NCBI GenBank assembly: GCA_946221385.1
Contig: CAMIGX010000002.1
Coordinates: forward strand, 62,001-126,000
Reading direction: 5' to 3'
DNA: 64,000 nt
DNA from: an uncultured Propionimicrobium sp.
GTDB lineage: Bacteria; Actinomycetota; Actinomycetes; Propionibacteriales; Propionibacteriaceae
Made by a program: the position numbers and the translations under genes. Numbering within the stretch: the stretch's first letter is position 1; each line of letters starts with the position of its first letter. The notes under the pieces were generated by a model, which was not told where the DNA came from, made no database searches, and worked only from the letters and a program-made list of their open reading frames with translations. Shown here in pieces: positions 51,829 through 61,075 of this stretch.

Positions 51829-53565
51829 GCTGACCTGGTCGGCGTACAGCTTGCGCACTTCACCACGCAAGACCTTGCCCATGCCATTGCGCGGCAGTTC
51901 GTCGACGAAGACGAAATAGCGCGGCACCTTGTAGCCGGTCAACTTTTCTTTGGCGAATCCGCGCAGTTCCTCGGGCTCGATGTGCTTGCCGGATGTCGTC
52001 ACCACTGCTGCTGCGACGCGTTCGTCACCAGATTCACGGGGCACGCCGAAGACAGCGACCTCTTCAATCTCGGGGTGTTCGGCTAAGACATGCTCGACTT
52101 CAGTCGGCGAGACATTGAAACCACCTGTGATGATGATCTCTTTCTTGCGGTCGACGATCTTGGTGAAGCCATCTTCGTCGACGACGACCACGTCACCGGT
52201 GTGCAGCCAGCCGTCGTCCAAGACCTGCTTGCTCGCCTCCGGGTTGTTCCAATAGCCCTGGAAGACCTGCGGCCCGCGCAGCAGCAACTCGCCTTGGCTA
52301 CCTTGCTCGACATCGGTCTTGCCGTCCTCAATATCGACGACCCGCATTTCAGTGGACGGGAATGGCACGCCAATCGTGCCCGGCCGGCGGGACTCGGCGA
52401 ACGGATTGCCCAACGCGACCGGCGAAGCTTCGGTCAAGCCATAGCCTTCGACGACGCGACCGCTGGTCACCTCTTCCCACTTGATGCGCGTCGATTCGGG
52501 CAGCGCCATCGAACCGGAGATGCAGTATTTGATGGTCGTCAACGACAGGCCGCGTTCGGCAGCACCTTCGGCGGTGCGGTCGTAAATGATCGGGACGGCG
52601 CAGTAGACCGTCGCCGGGTGCTTTTTCATCGCGTCCAAGATCATTGGGACATCCGGCTTGGGCACCAACACCTGGGTCATTTGTTTCATGACACCGAAAG
52701 TCATGTGCACCGTCACCCCGAAGGAGTGGAAGAAGGGCAGCACGGCGTAGCTGGTCTCTTGGCCGTCGACCGCGTCATGCATCCAGGCCTTGCCCTGCAG
52801 GGCATTGGAGTAGAGGTTGAAGTGCGTCATCATCGAACCCTTGGGCAGGCCAGTGGTACCCGAGGTGTATTGGATGCTGGCCAGATCGTGGATCGTCGGA
52901 TAGGGGTGGCTGGGGTCGAGTGGAGGTGCTTGGCAGAGCTGCTCGAAGCTCATCGTGCCGGCGTCTCCCGAAGTCAACGCGGCTTTGGTCTCGCGCAGCT
53001 TCTTGATCGGCAGCGATAGCGCCAGCTGCTTGATTATGGGGAATGCCTTGAGCATGTTGACCGCGACGATGTGATCGGGGCGGACGCCGGCGGGCAATTG
53101 CTCGAGCCGTGGAATGACGCGGTCTAGACAAATCGCGACCTTGGCGCCGTGATCGGCGAACAGATCTGCAAATTCGCTGGGGGTGTACAGCGGATTATGT
53201 TCGACGACGATCGCGCCGAGTCGGACGATCGCATAAAAGGCGATCAGATGCTGTGGGCAGTTCGGCAGCACGATGGCGACCCGATCGCCCTTCTCGACGC
53301 CGAGTTGACGCAGGCCTTCGGCTGCTCGGGTCACCTGACTGGCGAGATCGCGGTAGCTCATCTCCTGGCCAAAGAAGACTGTCGCGGCTCGGTCTGGGGT
53401 GATTTCTGCGGAGCATTCGAGGATCTTGCTCAGCGGCTCGTCTGGCAGCTCGATGAACGACTCGACGCCCGGCTGATAGTGCCTGACGAAGTCTGGAGCT
53501 TTCTCAGGGGCGACGTAGGGGATGCCGCCAGCCAGCGGAGTTTGCGTGTCTGCACCATGGCTCAT
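51826..53565 (-). CDS. fadD: Long-chain fatty-acid-CoA ligase (AMP-binding)
   Basis: 579 residues. The AMP-binding motif IQYTSGTTGLPKGSMMTH is present, then GYGLTEASPVA and the C-terminal lysine domain (FTKIVDRKKEIIITGGFNVSPTEVE, PRNGMGKVLRGEV). It activates fatty acids as acyl-CoA. It opens a minus-strand run with the FAD protein and cysE, and is divergent from the surface protein gene. A CCTACG/CGTAGG hairpin at 53586-53601 lies in the divergent region. Confidence 0.93.
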   Translation of the reverse strand: MSHGADTQTPLAGGIPYVAPEKAPDFVRHYQPGVESFIELPDEPLSKILECSAEITPDRAATVFFGQEMSYRDLASQVTRAAEGLRQLGVEKGDRVAIVLPNCPQHLIAFYAIVRLGAIVVEHNPLYTPSEFADLFADHGAKVAICLDRVIPRLEQLPAGVRPDHIVAVNMLKAFPIIKQLALSLPIKKLRETKAALTSGDAGTMSFEQLCQAPPLDPSHPYPTIHDLASIQYTSGTTGLPKGSMMTHFNLYSNALQGKAWMHDAVDGQETSYAVLPFFHSFGVTVHMTFGVMKQMTQVLVPKPDVPMILDAMKKHPATVYCAVPIIYDRTAEGAAERGLSLTTIKYCISGSMALPESTRIKWEEVTSGRVVEGYGLTEASPVALGNPFAESRRPGTIGVPFPSTEMRVVDIEDGKTDVEQGSQGELLLRGPQVFQGYWNNPEASKQVLDDGWLHTGDVVVVDEDGFTKIVDRKKEIIITGGFNVSPTEVEHVLAEHPEIEEVAVFGVPRESGDERVAAAVVTTSGKHIEPEELRGFAKEKLTGYKVPRYFVFVDELPRNGMGKVLRGEVRKLYADQVS

Positions 53566-53585
53566 GGTCTCTAGTTTGGCACATT

Positions 53586-53601
53586 CCTACGGTTGCGTAG
53601 G
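53586..53601. promoter_or_regulatory. CCTACG/CGTAGG inverted repeat
   Basis: A perfect 6-bp stem around a 4-nt loop in the divergent region of fadD and the surface protein gene. Operator or hairpin; no regulator known. Confidence 0.25.
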
Positions 53602-53695
53602 TAGTGCTTGAATAGCTGGCGAGCTCCCCGAGTCGTGTGCAATGATGAAGCGACGACGGTCACGAAAATAACCCTTGGCCACGACGGAGAAATCG

Positions 53696-56600
53696 ATGAC
53701 TTCACTGCACAACCGACGGCGCACGCAGACCATCTCGCTAATCGGTCTGCTCTCGCTCATCTTCACGCTGACGTTGTTTCCGAACCAATTCGCGCAGGCG
53801 GCCGACAACAAAAACGTCGAGGTTCGTCTAGTCCGCTTGGACCTTACGGGCGACCTTTACGTCGGAACGACACGACCCTTGACATTGGAATGGGACACCA
53901 GAAAGTCCAGTCCGAGACCTAGTCCCGGCGATTCCTTCGTCGTCGGTCTGCCTAAAACGGCTTCAGGTGAAGTATTCGGCTTCGTCGGCAACGGGTCGAC
54001 ACCAATGATCTTTGACGGCCGCGAAGTTGGCCTTTGTGTTTACGGCGGAGACACCCAACCAAACCCAGTTCCAGGCAAGCCTGGGTTGATCAGCGACAGG
54101 CAGTCCGTGCGATGCGCGTTTAATGAACGAGTATCTACCGAACAATTTTATGGCACTCTTCAATTTCCTCTTAAGGCGATTGCGCCTACTGATGAAACCG
54201 ATTTAACCATGAACCTTAACGGGTCGGTAGAGAATTTGATGTTCGATGGTATCAAAACCTACCAGCGCACCCCTGGCCCAGTGACCTACACTGTCCGCGA
54301 TAAGTCTGATAAGTGGAATCGCATCAGACCAGAAGGAACAACGAAAAAGATCGCGTGGGCATTTAGTCTTTCGAAGAAATCTTTAGGATTTTCGCCGTCA
54401 GAAAAAGTAACTTCTTTCACAGTTGAAGATCAACTCGCCGAGGGCCATGCCTTCTATACCGGGGAACAGCCTACTCCTCAAGATTATGGGATTTTCAGTT
54501 TCGAAGAGTTGGGTAGCCCTGGAAATCCAGGTCACCGAAGTTTCGCCCGCGGATCTATAGATGGCGACCCTGGCAACCAAGAATTTGGCGTTAAAGTCGA
54601 ATATTTAGACAATCGAAACGCGCGAATCACAATCATTGCTAAAGATGGCTTTGAGTTGATGGGCGATCGCAACTACCAAATTAATTATGTTACTTTCCCG
54701 AATAACAGTAGCGATGGCCGCGTACTCAAAGGCTTCAACTACGGGAACGTCATTCGTCAGTCAAACGGCGAGATCTTTAAGGAATCGGCTACTTATGTTT
54801 CCTCACTGGTCGTCACCGTCGATAAAGAAGGATACGGCGCATTTAAATTAACAAAAATGCTTGAAGGTTTAGCCGATTCAAAGACGACTAGGTTTAAAGT
54901 ATCTGTCGCTTGGACCTTGCCAAATGGCAAAACCGCTGCTGACTTCGTAGGCTGGGATGATAAACCCGCCACTAATCCTCTAGTGCTTGAGCTTGAAGCA
55001 GGTGAACCGGTTGCCAAGCACTTTCCAGAGGGAACTGAAATCAGTTTGACCGAAATTTATGACGGCACTTCTGATCTGGTTGCTAATTTCCGGGTCGGCA
55101 GTCGAGACCATGGCACAGCCGCTCGTTTTGTCATTGGAGACCGCCGGATTAATGACGTCGTACTCACTAACACCGTACGAGAGATTAAGACCGGACCGGG
55201 TAACAATTCATTCGAGCCTAAGCCTGGCTTCACCATGGTCAAGCACGCAGAATTAATCGATACCAATTCGAATAAATTCGCTGATCTTGGTGAAACCATC
55301 AATTACACCTTCACAGTGCATAACACCGGAAACGTAATAGTTTCCGATATCGAAGTAGTAGACCCTAAAGCCGGGGCGGTGACTTGCCCGAGGACCTTCC
55401 TGCCAGGAGGCGAGGGGATGGTTTGTTCGGCTAAGCCGTACGTGGTGACGCAGGAAGATATTGATGCTGGCGGAGTGCGCAACACCGCGACGGTTAAGGG
55501 AAAAACGTTCTACGACGAGAAACCGACCTACCCGAACAACGGGAATACCACCTTCACTCCTGCTAAGCCTGATCCGAAGTTCACCTTTGCAAAGACCGGG
55601 TCGCTGGTCGATAAGAACGGCAACGCTAAAGCCGCCAACGCGACCGCAACCGCAGGTGACAAGATCAATTACACCTTCACCGTCACCAATACCGGCAACG
55701 TAACCCTCAACAACATCGTCATCACAGACAAGATGCTGGGCGATAGCTGGAAATGCGACCAGATCAAGACCCTTGCTCGTGGCGCATCGGATAGCACCAC
55801 CTGCTCAGGCTCCTACACCGTCACCCAAGCCGACATCGACAAGGGCGAAAAGATCGTCAACACCGCCAACGCGATAGCTGACAACCCAGGTGGTGGCGAC
55901 CCGATCAAGCCAAGCAACCCGAACGACAACACCGTTACGACTGACGTGACCAAGGGCGACCCCAAGTTCACCTTCGTGAAGACCGGAACCTTGACCATCG
56001 ACAACGGCCAAACGGGCAAAGCCGACGCAGGCGACGTCATCACCTACAAGTTCACCGTCACTAACACCGGCAACGTCACCCTCAACAACATCGTCATTAC
56101 AGACGAGATGCTTGGTGATAGCTGGAAGTGCACCATCACCGAACTGAAGGTCGGCGCTACCGACGAAACCTGCAACGGCACTTACACCGTCACCCAAGCA
56201 GATCTCGACGACAACGCTGGCGGCACCATCACTAATACCGCTACGGCAACCGGCAAGGGTCCAGGGGGTAAGACGGATGCGACGCCAGACAATCAAAGCG
56301 ACCCAAGGGTCGACACGCCGGCTGCCCAGGCAGACCCCAAACTGAGCGTCAAGGTCGTGCCGACTGTCGTAGACGTCAACAAGGACAAAAAGCCGGGCAA
56401 CCCTGGCGATAGCATCGAGTTCAAGCTTGTCGTCACCAACGACGGCAACGTCACGGTGACTGTTCCGCAGAAGGTCACCGTAAACGGTCCGGACGGTAAG
56501 CCGCTCGAGTTCACCTGCGCGACTTCAGTGGCGCCAGGCAAGAACGTTGAGTGCGCCGCTAAGGAGTACCCGATCCAGAAGTCTGACTTCGACAAGGGCA

Positions 56601-57865
56601 CTGCTCAACTTGATAATCCTGCGCTCGAGGGTACCTACAACACCACCAAGGTGCCGGCGACCGTCACGAGTAACCCAGTCGTTCAGCTCGACAAGGATAG
56701 CGACGGTCTGATGACCAACGTCGACGCTTGCCCGACGCTGCCGGGCCCGGCGAACAAGGATCCGAAGAAGAACGGCTGCCCGGACTGGCCCGACGGCACC
56801 ACCGGCGTCGGCACCCCGATCAAGGTGACCCCAGGAATCGGTACGGGCACTGGCTGGCCGACCGGAGATGACGGCAAGGTCGAGCTCAAGGTCGACGGCC
56901 CCGGCAAGGCGACCATCGACCCCAAGACCGGGATCATCACCGTCACACCCAACAAGGCCAGTGACGGCGACAAGATCACCGTCACTGTGACCAAGGACGG
57001 CAAGCCTGTCGACACCTTCGTAGTCACCGTCACCGACAAGGATTCCGATGGTGTTAAGGACTCTGACGACGCGTGCCCGACTTTGCCTGGCCCAGTGAAC
57101 AAGGATCCGAAGAAGAACGGCTGCCCGGACTGGCCCGACGGCACCACTGGCGTCGGCACTCCAATCGATCTGACGCCAAACATTGGTGAGGACACCCAGT
57201 GGCCTAAGGATCCCGGCGTCACCGTCACCACTGACGGCCCTGGCACCGCGACTATCGATCCGGAAACCGGCATCGTGACGCTCGTCCCGGACGGCGCAAA
57301 GGACGGCGACAAGATCACCGTCACCGTCAAGGACAAGGACGGCAAGGTCATCGATGTCATCACCGTCACCATCAAGGACAAGGACTCCGATGGTGTCACC
57401 GACGGCGACGACAAGTGCCCGGGAACTCCTGAAGGCGCGAAGGTCGACGAGAATGGCTGCTCGGTTGCCCCGACAGCTGAGCTCAAGGATGTCATTGGTG
57501 AAGTCGGTAAAGCGATCGATCCGGTGATCATCAAGATCGACAACCCCGGCAAGCAGACGATCGTTAACGTCGAGATCCCGGGGCTGCCGAAGGGCCTGGA
57601 AGCCAGGTACGACACTGACAAGCAGGAAATCGTGATCTCTGGCACTCCAGAAGAAACCTTCAACGCAGATCTGACGGTGAAGATCACTTCGACCAATGAA
57701 CTGGGTGAAACCGTCACTGTCGATCAGTCCGGCCTCAAGGTCAAGATTCGGCCGCGCGGTAAGGGCTTGCCGGTGACTGGCTCGTCAGAAGGTGCCGCCG
57801 GCATCTTGGGCCTGACGCTGCTGGTCATCGCAGGCGCTGCCACTTTGGTCCGCCGACGGGGCTGA
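53696..57865 (+). CDS. Large LPXTG cell-wall-anchored surface protein
   Basis: 1389 residues from the ATG behind ACGGAG; an upstream TTG in frame is not preferred. A signal peptide ends near FAQA-A. The N-terminal half (to about 500) includes a DUF5979-like domain (LTKMLEGLADSKTTRF). Then come three or four DUF11/DUF7507-like repeats starting at about 512, 630, 759 and 883 (FTVTNTGNVTLNNIVITD), three thrombospondin-type-3-like calcium segments (DKDSDG...ACP at about 1000, 1115, 1229), and an Ig-like domain. It ends LPVTG (1358-1362), a helix and RRRG. Sortase is not encoded here. The first third is AT-rich and probably imported. Confidence 0.92.
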   Translation: MTSLHNRRRTQTISLIGLLSLIFTLTLFPNQFAQAADNKNVEVRLVRLDLTGDLYVGTTRPLTLEWDTRKSSPRPSPGDSFVVGLPKTASGEVFGFVGNGSTPMIFDGREVGLCVYGGDTQPNPVPGKPGLISDRQSVRCAFNERVSTEQFYGTLQFPLKAIAPTDETDLTMNLNGSVENLMFDGIKTYQRTPGPVTYTVRDKSDKWNRIRPEGTTKKIAWAFSLSKKSLGFSPSEKVTSFTVEDQLAEGHAFYTGEQPTPQDYGIFSFEELGSPGNPGHRSFARGSIDGDPGNQEFGVKVEYLDNRNARITIIAKDGFELMGDRNYQINYVTFPNNSSDGRVLKGFNYGNVIRQSNGEIFKESATYVSSLVVTVDKEGYGAFKLTKMLEGLADSKTTRFKVSVAWTLPNGKTAADFVGWDDKPATNPLVLELEAGEPVAKHFPEGTEISLTEIYDGTSDLVANFRVGSRDHGTAARFVIGDRRINDVVLTNTVREIKTGPGNNSFEPKPGFTMVKHAELIDTNSNKFADLGETINYTFTVHNTGNVIVSDIEVVDPKAGAVTCPRTFLPGGEGMVCSAKPYVVTQEDIDAGGVRNTATVKGKTFYDEKPTYPNNGNTTFTPAKPDPKFTFAKTGSLVDKNGNAKAANATATAGDKINYTFTVTNTGNVTLNNIVITDKMLGDSWKCDQIKTLARGASDSTTCSGSYTVTQADIDKGEKIVNTANAIADNPGGGDPIKPSNPNDNTVTTDVTKGDPKFTFVKTGTLTIDNGQTGKADAGDVITYKFTVTNTGNVTLNNIVITDEMLGDSWKCTITELKVGATDETCNGTYTVTQADLDDNAGGTITNTATATGKGPGGKTDATPDNQSDPRVDTPAAQADPKLSVKVVPTVVDVNKDKKPGNPGDSIEFKLVVTNDGNVTVTVPQKVTVNGPDGKPLEFTCATSVAPGKNVECAAKEYPIQKSDFDKGTAQLDNPALEGTYNTTKVPATVTSNPVVQLDKDSDGLMTNVDACPTLPGPANKDPKKNGCPDWPDGTTGVGTPIKVTPGIGTGTGWPTGDDGKVELKVDGPGKATIDPKTGIITVTPNKASDGDKITVTVTKDGKPVDTFVVTVTDKDSDGVKDSDDACPTLPGPVNKDPKKNGCPDWPDGTTGVGTPIDLTPNIGEDTQWPKDPGVTVTTDGPGTATIDPETGIVTLVPDGAKDGDKITVTVKDKDGKVIDVITVTIKDKDSDGVTDGDDKCPGTPEGAKVDENGCSVAPTAELKDVIGEVGKAIDPVIIKIDNPGKQTIVNVEIPGLPKGLEARYDTDKQEIVISGTPEETFNADLTVKITSTNELGETVTVDQSGLKVKIRPRGKGLPVTGSSEGAAGILGLTLLVIAGAATLVRRRG

Positions 57866-57890
57866 ACATAATCAAAATAAATAACTAGCC

Positions 57891-57932
57891 AACCAAAGGG
57901 GCGTCTTGCATATGCAGGGCGCCCCTTTGGTT
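57891..57932 (+). terminator. Intrinsic terminator of the surface-protein gene
   Basis: AACCAAAGGGGCG and CGCCCCTTTGGTT form a perfect 13-bp stem; the loop contains a further TGCATATGCA palindrome. It lies between the surface protein and the PRPP-synthetase paralogue. Confidence 0.85.
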
Positions 57933-57987
57933 CATTCCAGGACATCTTGATCGTGCCCGCGGGTGTCGCCGAAGTAGCCGTGGCGGT

Positions 57988-57993
57988 TAGGAT
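57988..57993 (+). promoter_or_regulatory. Leaderless -10 element (TAGGAT) of the PRPP-synthetase gene
   Basis: TAGGAT lies 8 nt before the GTG at 58002 and only 2 nt before an in-frame ATG at 57996, so it supports the GTG as the start. Confidence 0.45.
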
Positions 57994-58001
57994 TAATGAC
58001 T

Positions 58002-58982
58002 GTGAAAGACATCGTGGTTTTCTCCGGATCTGCCCACCAAGAATTAGCCGAGGCGATCTGCGAACACCTCGGTGAAAAGGTATCTCCGGCTCGCATCAGC
58101 CGCTTCAGCAATGACTGCCTGCAGGCACAGCTGATGGTCAACGTCCGACAGCGCGACGTGTACATCGTCCAACCGCTGGTGCCGCCGACGCAGGAAAACC
58201 TGATGGAGCTGCTGCTGATGATCGACGCCGCCCGCGGCGCGTCGGCAGCCCAGATCACCGCGGTCATTCCGCACTACGCCTACGCCCGTTCTGACAAGAA
58301 GGACGCCTCGCGCATCTCACTGGGTGGTCGGCTAGTCGCTGACCTTTTGGTCACCGCGGGAGTTTCCCGAGTTCTCACCATGGCCCTACATTCCCCGCAG
58401 GTGCACGGCTTCTTCCGTTGCCCGGTCGATCAATTGACCGCGCTAGGCGTGCTGGCCGAGCATTTCAAAGGCACCGATCTTGAGAACGCTGTCGTCGTCA
58501 GCCCAGACCTCGGCAATGCCAAGGTGGCTACGACCTTCTCCCGGCTACTCGGGCTGCCCGTCGCCGCCGGTTCAAAGCAGCGGCTAGCCGACGACCGCGT
58601 GGTCATCGATTCGATCGTCGGTGACGTCGCCGGCAAGCAGGCCATCGTCTTGGACGACGAGATCGCCACCGGCGGATCGATCCTTGAACTTTGCCGCCGA
58701 CTGCGCGATTTTGGTGCGACGTCGGCCCGCGTCGCTTGCACGCACGGCCTGTTCGCCGGTAAAGCCGTCGAACGGCTGCGCAGCGAAGAATTCATCACCG
58801 AGGTAGTCACGACCGACACCGTCCCCACCCCGCCGGATTGGCCAGAGCTGCAAGTCTGCTCGACCGCGCAATTGTTCGCTGACGCGATCGAACGCATTCA
58901 CAATGGCCGCTCGGTCTCCAAGCTCTTCCGCGGTGTCGACCCGACCTATGCCCCACCCGAAGCTCCCGACGGGCTGTTCTGA
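58002..58982 (+). CDS. PRPP-synthetase paralogue with altered active-site motifs
   Basis: 326 residues from the GTG. The fold is clearly that of ribose-phosphate diphosphokinase: FSGSAHQELAEAI, YARSDKKDASRISLGGRLVADLL, VVSPDLGNAKVA and DDEIATGGSI at the PRPP loop. Family-invariant pieces differ: FSDGE is FSNDC, DLH is ALH, and DDMIDTGGT is DDEIATGGS. It is a distinct paralogue, seen in actinobacteria, whose real reaction I cannot confirm. Its stop is 13 bp from the convergent MshA-MshB gene. Confidence 0.85.
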   Translation: MKDIVVFSGSAHQELAEAICEHLGEKVSPARISRFSNDCLQAQLMVNVRQRDVYIVQPLVPPTQENLMELLLMIDAARGASAAQITAVIPHYAYARSDKKDASRISLGGRLVADLLVTAGVSRVLTMALHSPQVHGFFRCPVDQLTALGVLAEHFKGTDLENAVVVSPDLGNAKVATTFSRLLGLPVAAGSKQRLADDRVVIDSIVGDVAGKQAIVLDDEIATGGSILELCRRLRDFGATSARVACTHGLFAGKAVERLRSEEFITEVVTTDTVPTPPDWPELQVCSTAQLFADAIERIHNGRSVSKLFRGVDPTYAPPEAPDGLF

Positions 58983-58995
58983 ACCAGTAGCGGGG

Positions 58996-60990
58996 TCAGT
59001 CAACTATCCGCAGACCGATTGTCATCGGCAACTCTTGACGTTGCCCGCCGACATGGGTCAGATAGCCGTCATTGACGGTCAACTGAGTGCGATAGCAGCG
59101 CAGCGCGTCAATCAATCTTTCAGCGTGCTGGTTGAAGTCGGAATATTCGAAGCCGGGCTGTTCGAGGTCAGAGGCGATCTCGACTAGCGGCACTGCCGCG
59201 GCGTGGGCGGCGGCCGCGCCGATTTCATGGACACGGACGTGATCTGGGTGCCCATAGCTACCGGCCTGGTCGTAGCTGATCAAGACCTCCGGTTGGACGT
59301 GGGTGATGAGCGCCAAGAGGTCAGCTAGTGCGGCGGCTTGCGGAGCCAACGAGAAGGAATCCGGATGCTGATCTTCGGCGGGCCCAGCTAATCCGTCAGC
59401 GATCCAACGCATTCCCGAATCCAAATAGCGACGCTCAGCCAGCCCGTCCGCGCGGGCCGCGCCGGCACCTAGGAAGTAGTGCTCGCGCACGCCGAGGATT
59501 TCGCTGGCGGCGGCTAATTCGGCGATCCGGACGTCGACCAACTGCTCGGCGCTGACGTCGCCGGATAGCACCCCAGCTACGACCTCGCCTCGTTCGCCGC
59601 GGGTCGCCGTCACGACGTCGACGAGCGCGCCGCGGGCGGCCAATTCGGCGATCAGCGCGCCAGATTGCAGCGCTTCATCATCAGGGTGCGCGTGGAACAT
59701 CAAAATCTTGAGCCCATCGAGACACTCTGGACGGCCCGCCAGCCCCGTCAACAGCCGCTGGGCGCCGTCTTCGGCGGCGAGCTCGTCACCAAGGACGAGT
59801 TCATAGCTGGCGCTCATTTCAGCGGCGACATTGTCCCAGCTGCGCTGCTCGGCGAACTCCCGGGCAGCTTGACCATATTGGGCACGCGTCATCGCCGAAC
59901 CCGAAAACTGTTGCACGGCGGCGGCGAAATCTTTGGGGTCACGTCCGTCGACCAGGATGCCGGTCTGACCGTCGATGACAGATTCGACGATGCCGCTGGT
60001 CTTTGACGCGACGACCGGCACGCCGCTGGCCGCCGCTTCGAGATTGATCAAGCCGTAGGTTTCCGAGTGGCTCGGGTTCACCAGCACGCACGCGCCGCGA
60101 AACATGTCAGCCAGCTCGGCGCGATCCAGCGAACCCAAGTAGACGACCTCGTCGGTCAGTTCGAGGTCAGTGGTCAGCTGGTTCAACTCCGCCACGTAAT
60201 CCGCGAAATCGGCTGACGCTTCGCCAGCGATGACGAGCTTGGGCCGATTGCCACGCGGCAGTTCAGCTAGCGTCCGCAGCGCCAAATCGACGCCCTTCAA
60301 GGGCTGCAAGCGAGCCGCGAAGAGCAGATAGCATTCCTCGCCGCGCCAAGGGATTTCGTCCGCCCGCTTGGGACGGAAGAGCTCGAGGTCCACCCCCGGA
60401 CGCACGATGCTGAACTTCTCCGGCGCTGGATCGTAGCGGTCGATGATGGTCTGCTTTTCGTAATCGCTGACCGCGATGATCAGATCTGACTGCTGCGCGA
60501 CGAGGCGTTCGCCTTCGATCCGACCGCTGGATTCTGGCTGCTCACCAGCCCCTAATTCAGCCCCGACCGGGGCGGCTACCGAGTGATAGCTCTGCGCATG
60601 TGGCACGCCGAATTCGTCAGCTATCGGCAGCGCGGCTACCCCAGAAAACCAGTGATGTGAGTGAATGATGTCGACGTCTTTGCCGTAGTCAGACCACCAT
60701 TGACGCATCGCCTGCGTGAACGGTTCGATGAACTGCTCCTGGGCAGATTTGGCGACCGATTGGCGCGGGCCGACGTCCAGAGCGAACAGCCGCACCCCTT
60801 CGGCGACCTGCGTCAGCGGCGCCAATTGTTCGCTGTCGCGACGGGTCAACATGTCGACGCGATGACCCGCGCGGGCGAGCGCGAGCGCAGTGTTGAGCTC
60901 GACGACATTCATGCCACCTGCGTCGGCAGAGCCGGGACTGGCCAACGGCGAGGTGTGCAACGAGACGAAGACGATATGGCGGCTAGTCAC
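58996..60990 (-). CDS. Fused MshA-like glycosyltransferase and MshB-like deacetylase
   Basis: 664 residues from a GTG. The N-terminal part (1 to ~420) is a GT4 enzyme with the MshA signature HTSPLASPGSADAGGMNV and the SETYGLINLE catalytic stretch. The C-terminal part (from ~428) is a LmbE/PIG-L deacetylase with the zinc motif AHPDDE at 434-439 and HPDHVRVH near 578-585. In M. tuberculosis these are MshA and MshB, encoded apart, which make N-acetylglucosaminyl-inositol and then remove its acetyl group for mycothiol. A single protein carrying both is unusual. It could channel the intermediate. Confidence 0.88.
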   Translation of the reverse strand: MTSRHIVFVSLHTSPLASPGSADAGGMNVVELNTALALARAGHRVDMLTRRDSEQLAPLTQVAEGVRLFALDVGPRQSVAKSAQEQFIEPFTQAMRQWWSDYGKDVDIIHSHHWFSGVAALPIADEFGVPHAQSYHSVAAPVGAELGAGEQPESSGRIEGERLVAQQSDLIIAVSDYEKQTIIDRYDPAPEKFSIVRPGVDLELFRPKRADEIPWRGEECYLLFAARLQPLKGVDLALRTLAELPRGNRPKLVIAGEASADFADYVAELNQLTTDLELTDEVVYLGSLDRAELADMFRGACVLVNPSHSETYGLINLEAAASGVPVVASKTSGIVESVIDGQTGILVDGRDPKDFAAAVQQFSGSAMTRAQYGQAAREFAEQRSWDNVAAEMSASYELVLGDELAAEDGAQRLLTGLAGRPECLDGLKILMFHAHPDDEALQSGALIAELAARGALVDVVTATRGERGEVVAGVLSGDVSAEQLVDVRIAELAAASEILGVREHYFLGAGAARADGLAERRYLDSGMRWIADGLAGPAEDQHPDSFSLAPQAAALADLLALITHVQPEVLISYDQAGSYGHPDHVRVHEIGAAAAHAAAVPLVEIASDLEQPGFEYSDFNQHAERLIDALRCYRTQLTVNDGYLTHVGGQRQELPMTIGLRIVD

Positions 60991-61063
60991 CGCTCAAGCA
61001 AAGCACACCGCGCCGAAGATCGGCGTCCAAGCTAGCTGTTGAGCGTCGTTTACCAAGCAGGGC

Positions 61064-61069
61064 TAGATT
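61064..61069 (+). promoter_or_regulatory. Leaderless -10 element (TAGATT) of the mutarotase gene
   Basis: TAGATT lies 6 nt before the ATG at 61076. Confidence 0.5.
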
Positions 61070-61075
61070 TGGGTC

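Noticed and set aside
56683..57717. 344-codon minus-strand frame inside the surface protein gene
   Set aside because: It is antisense to the repeat stalk, with Ser/Pro/Val-rich low-complexity sequence typical of antisense reading.
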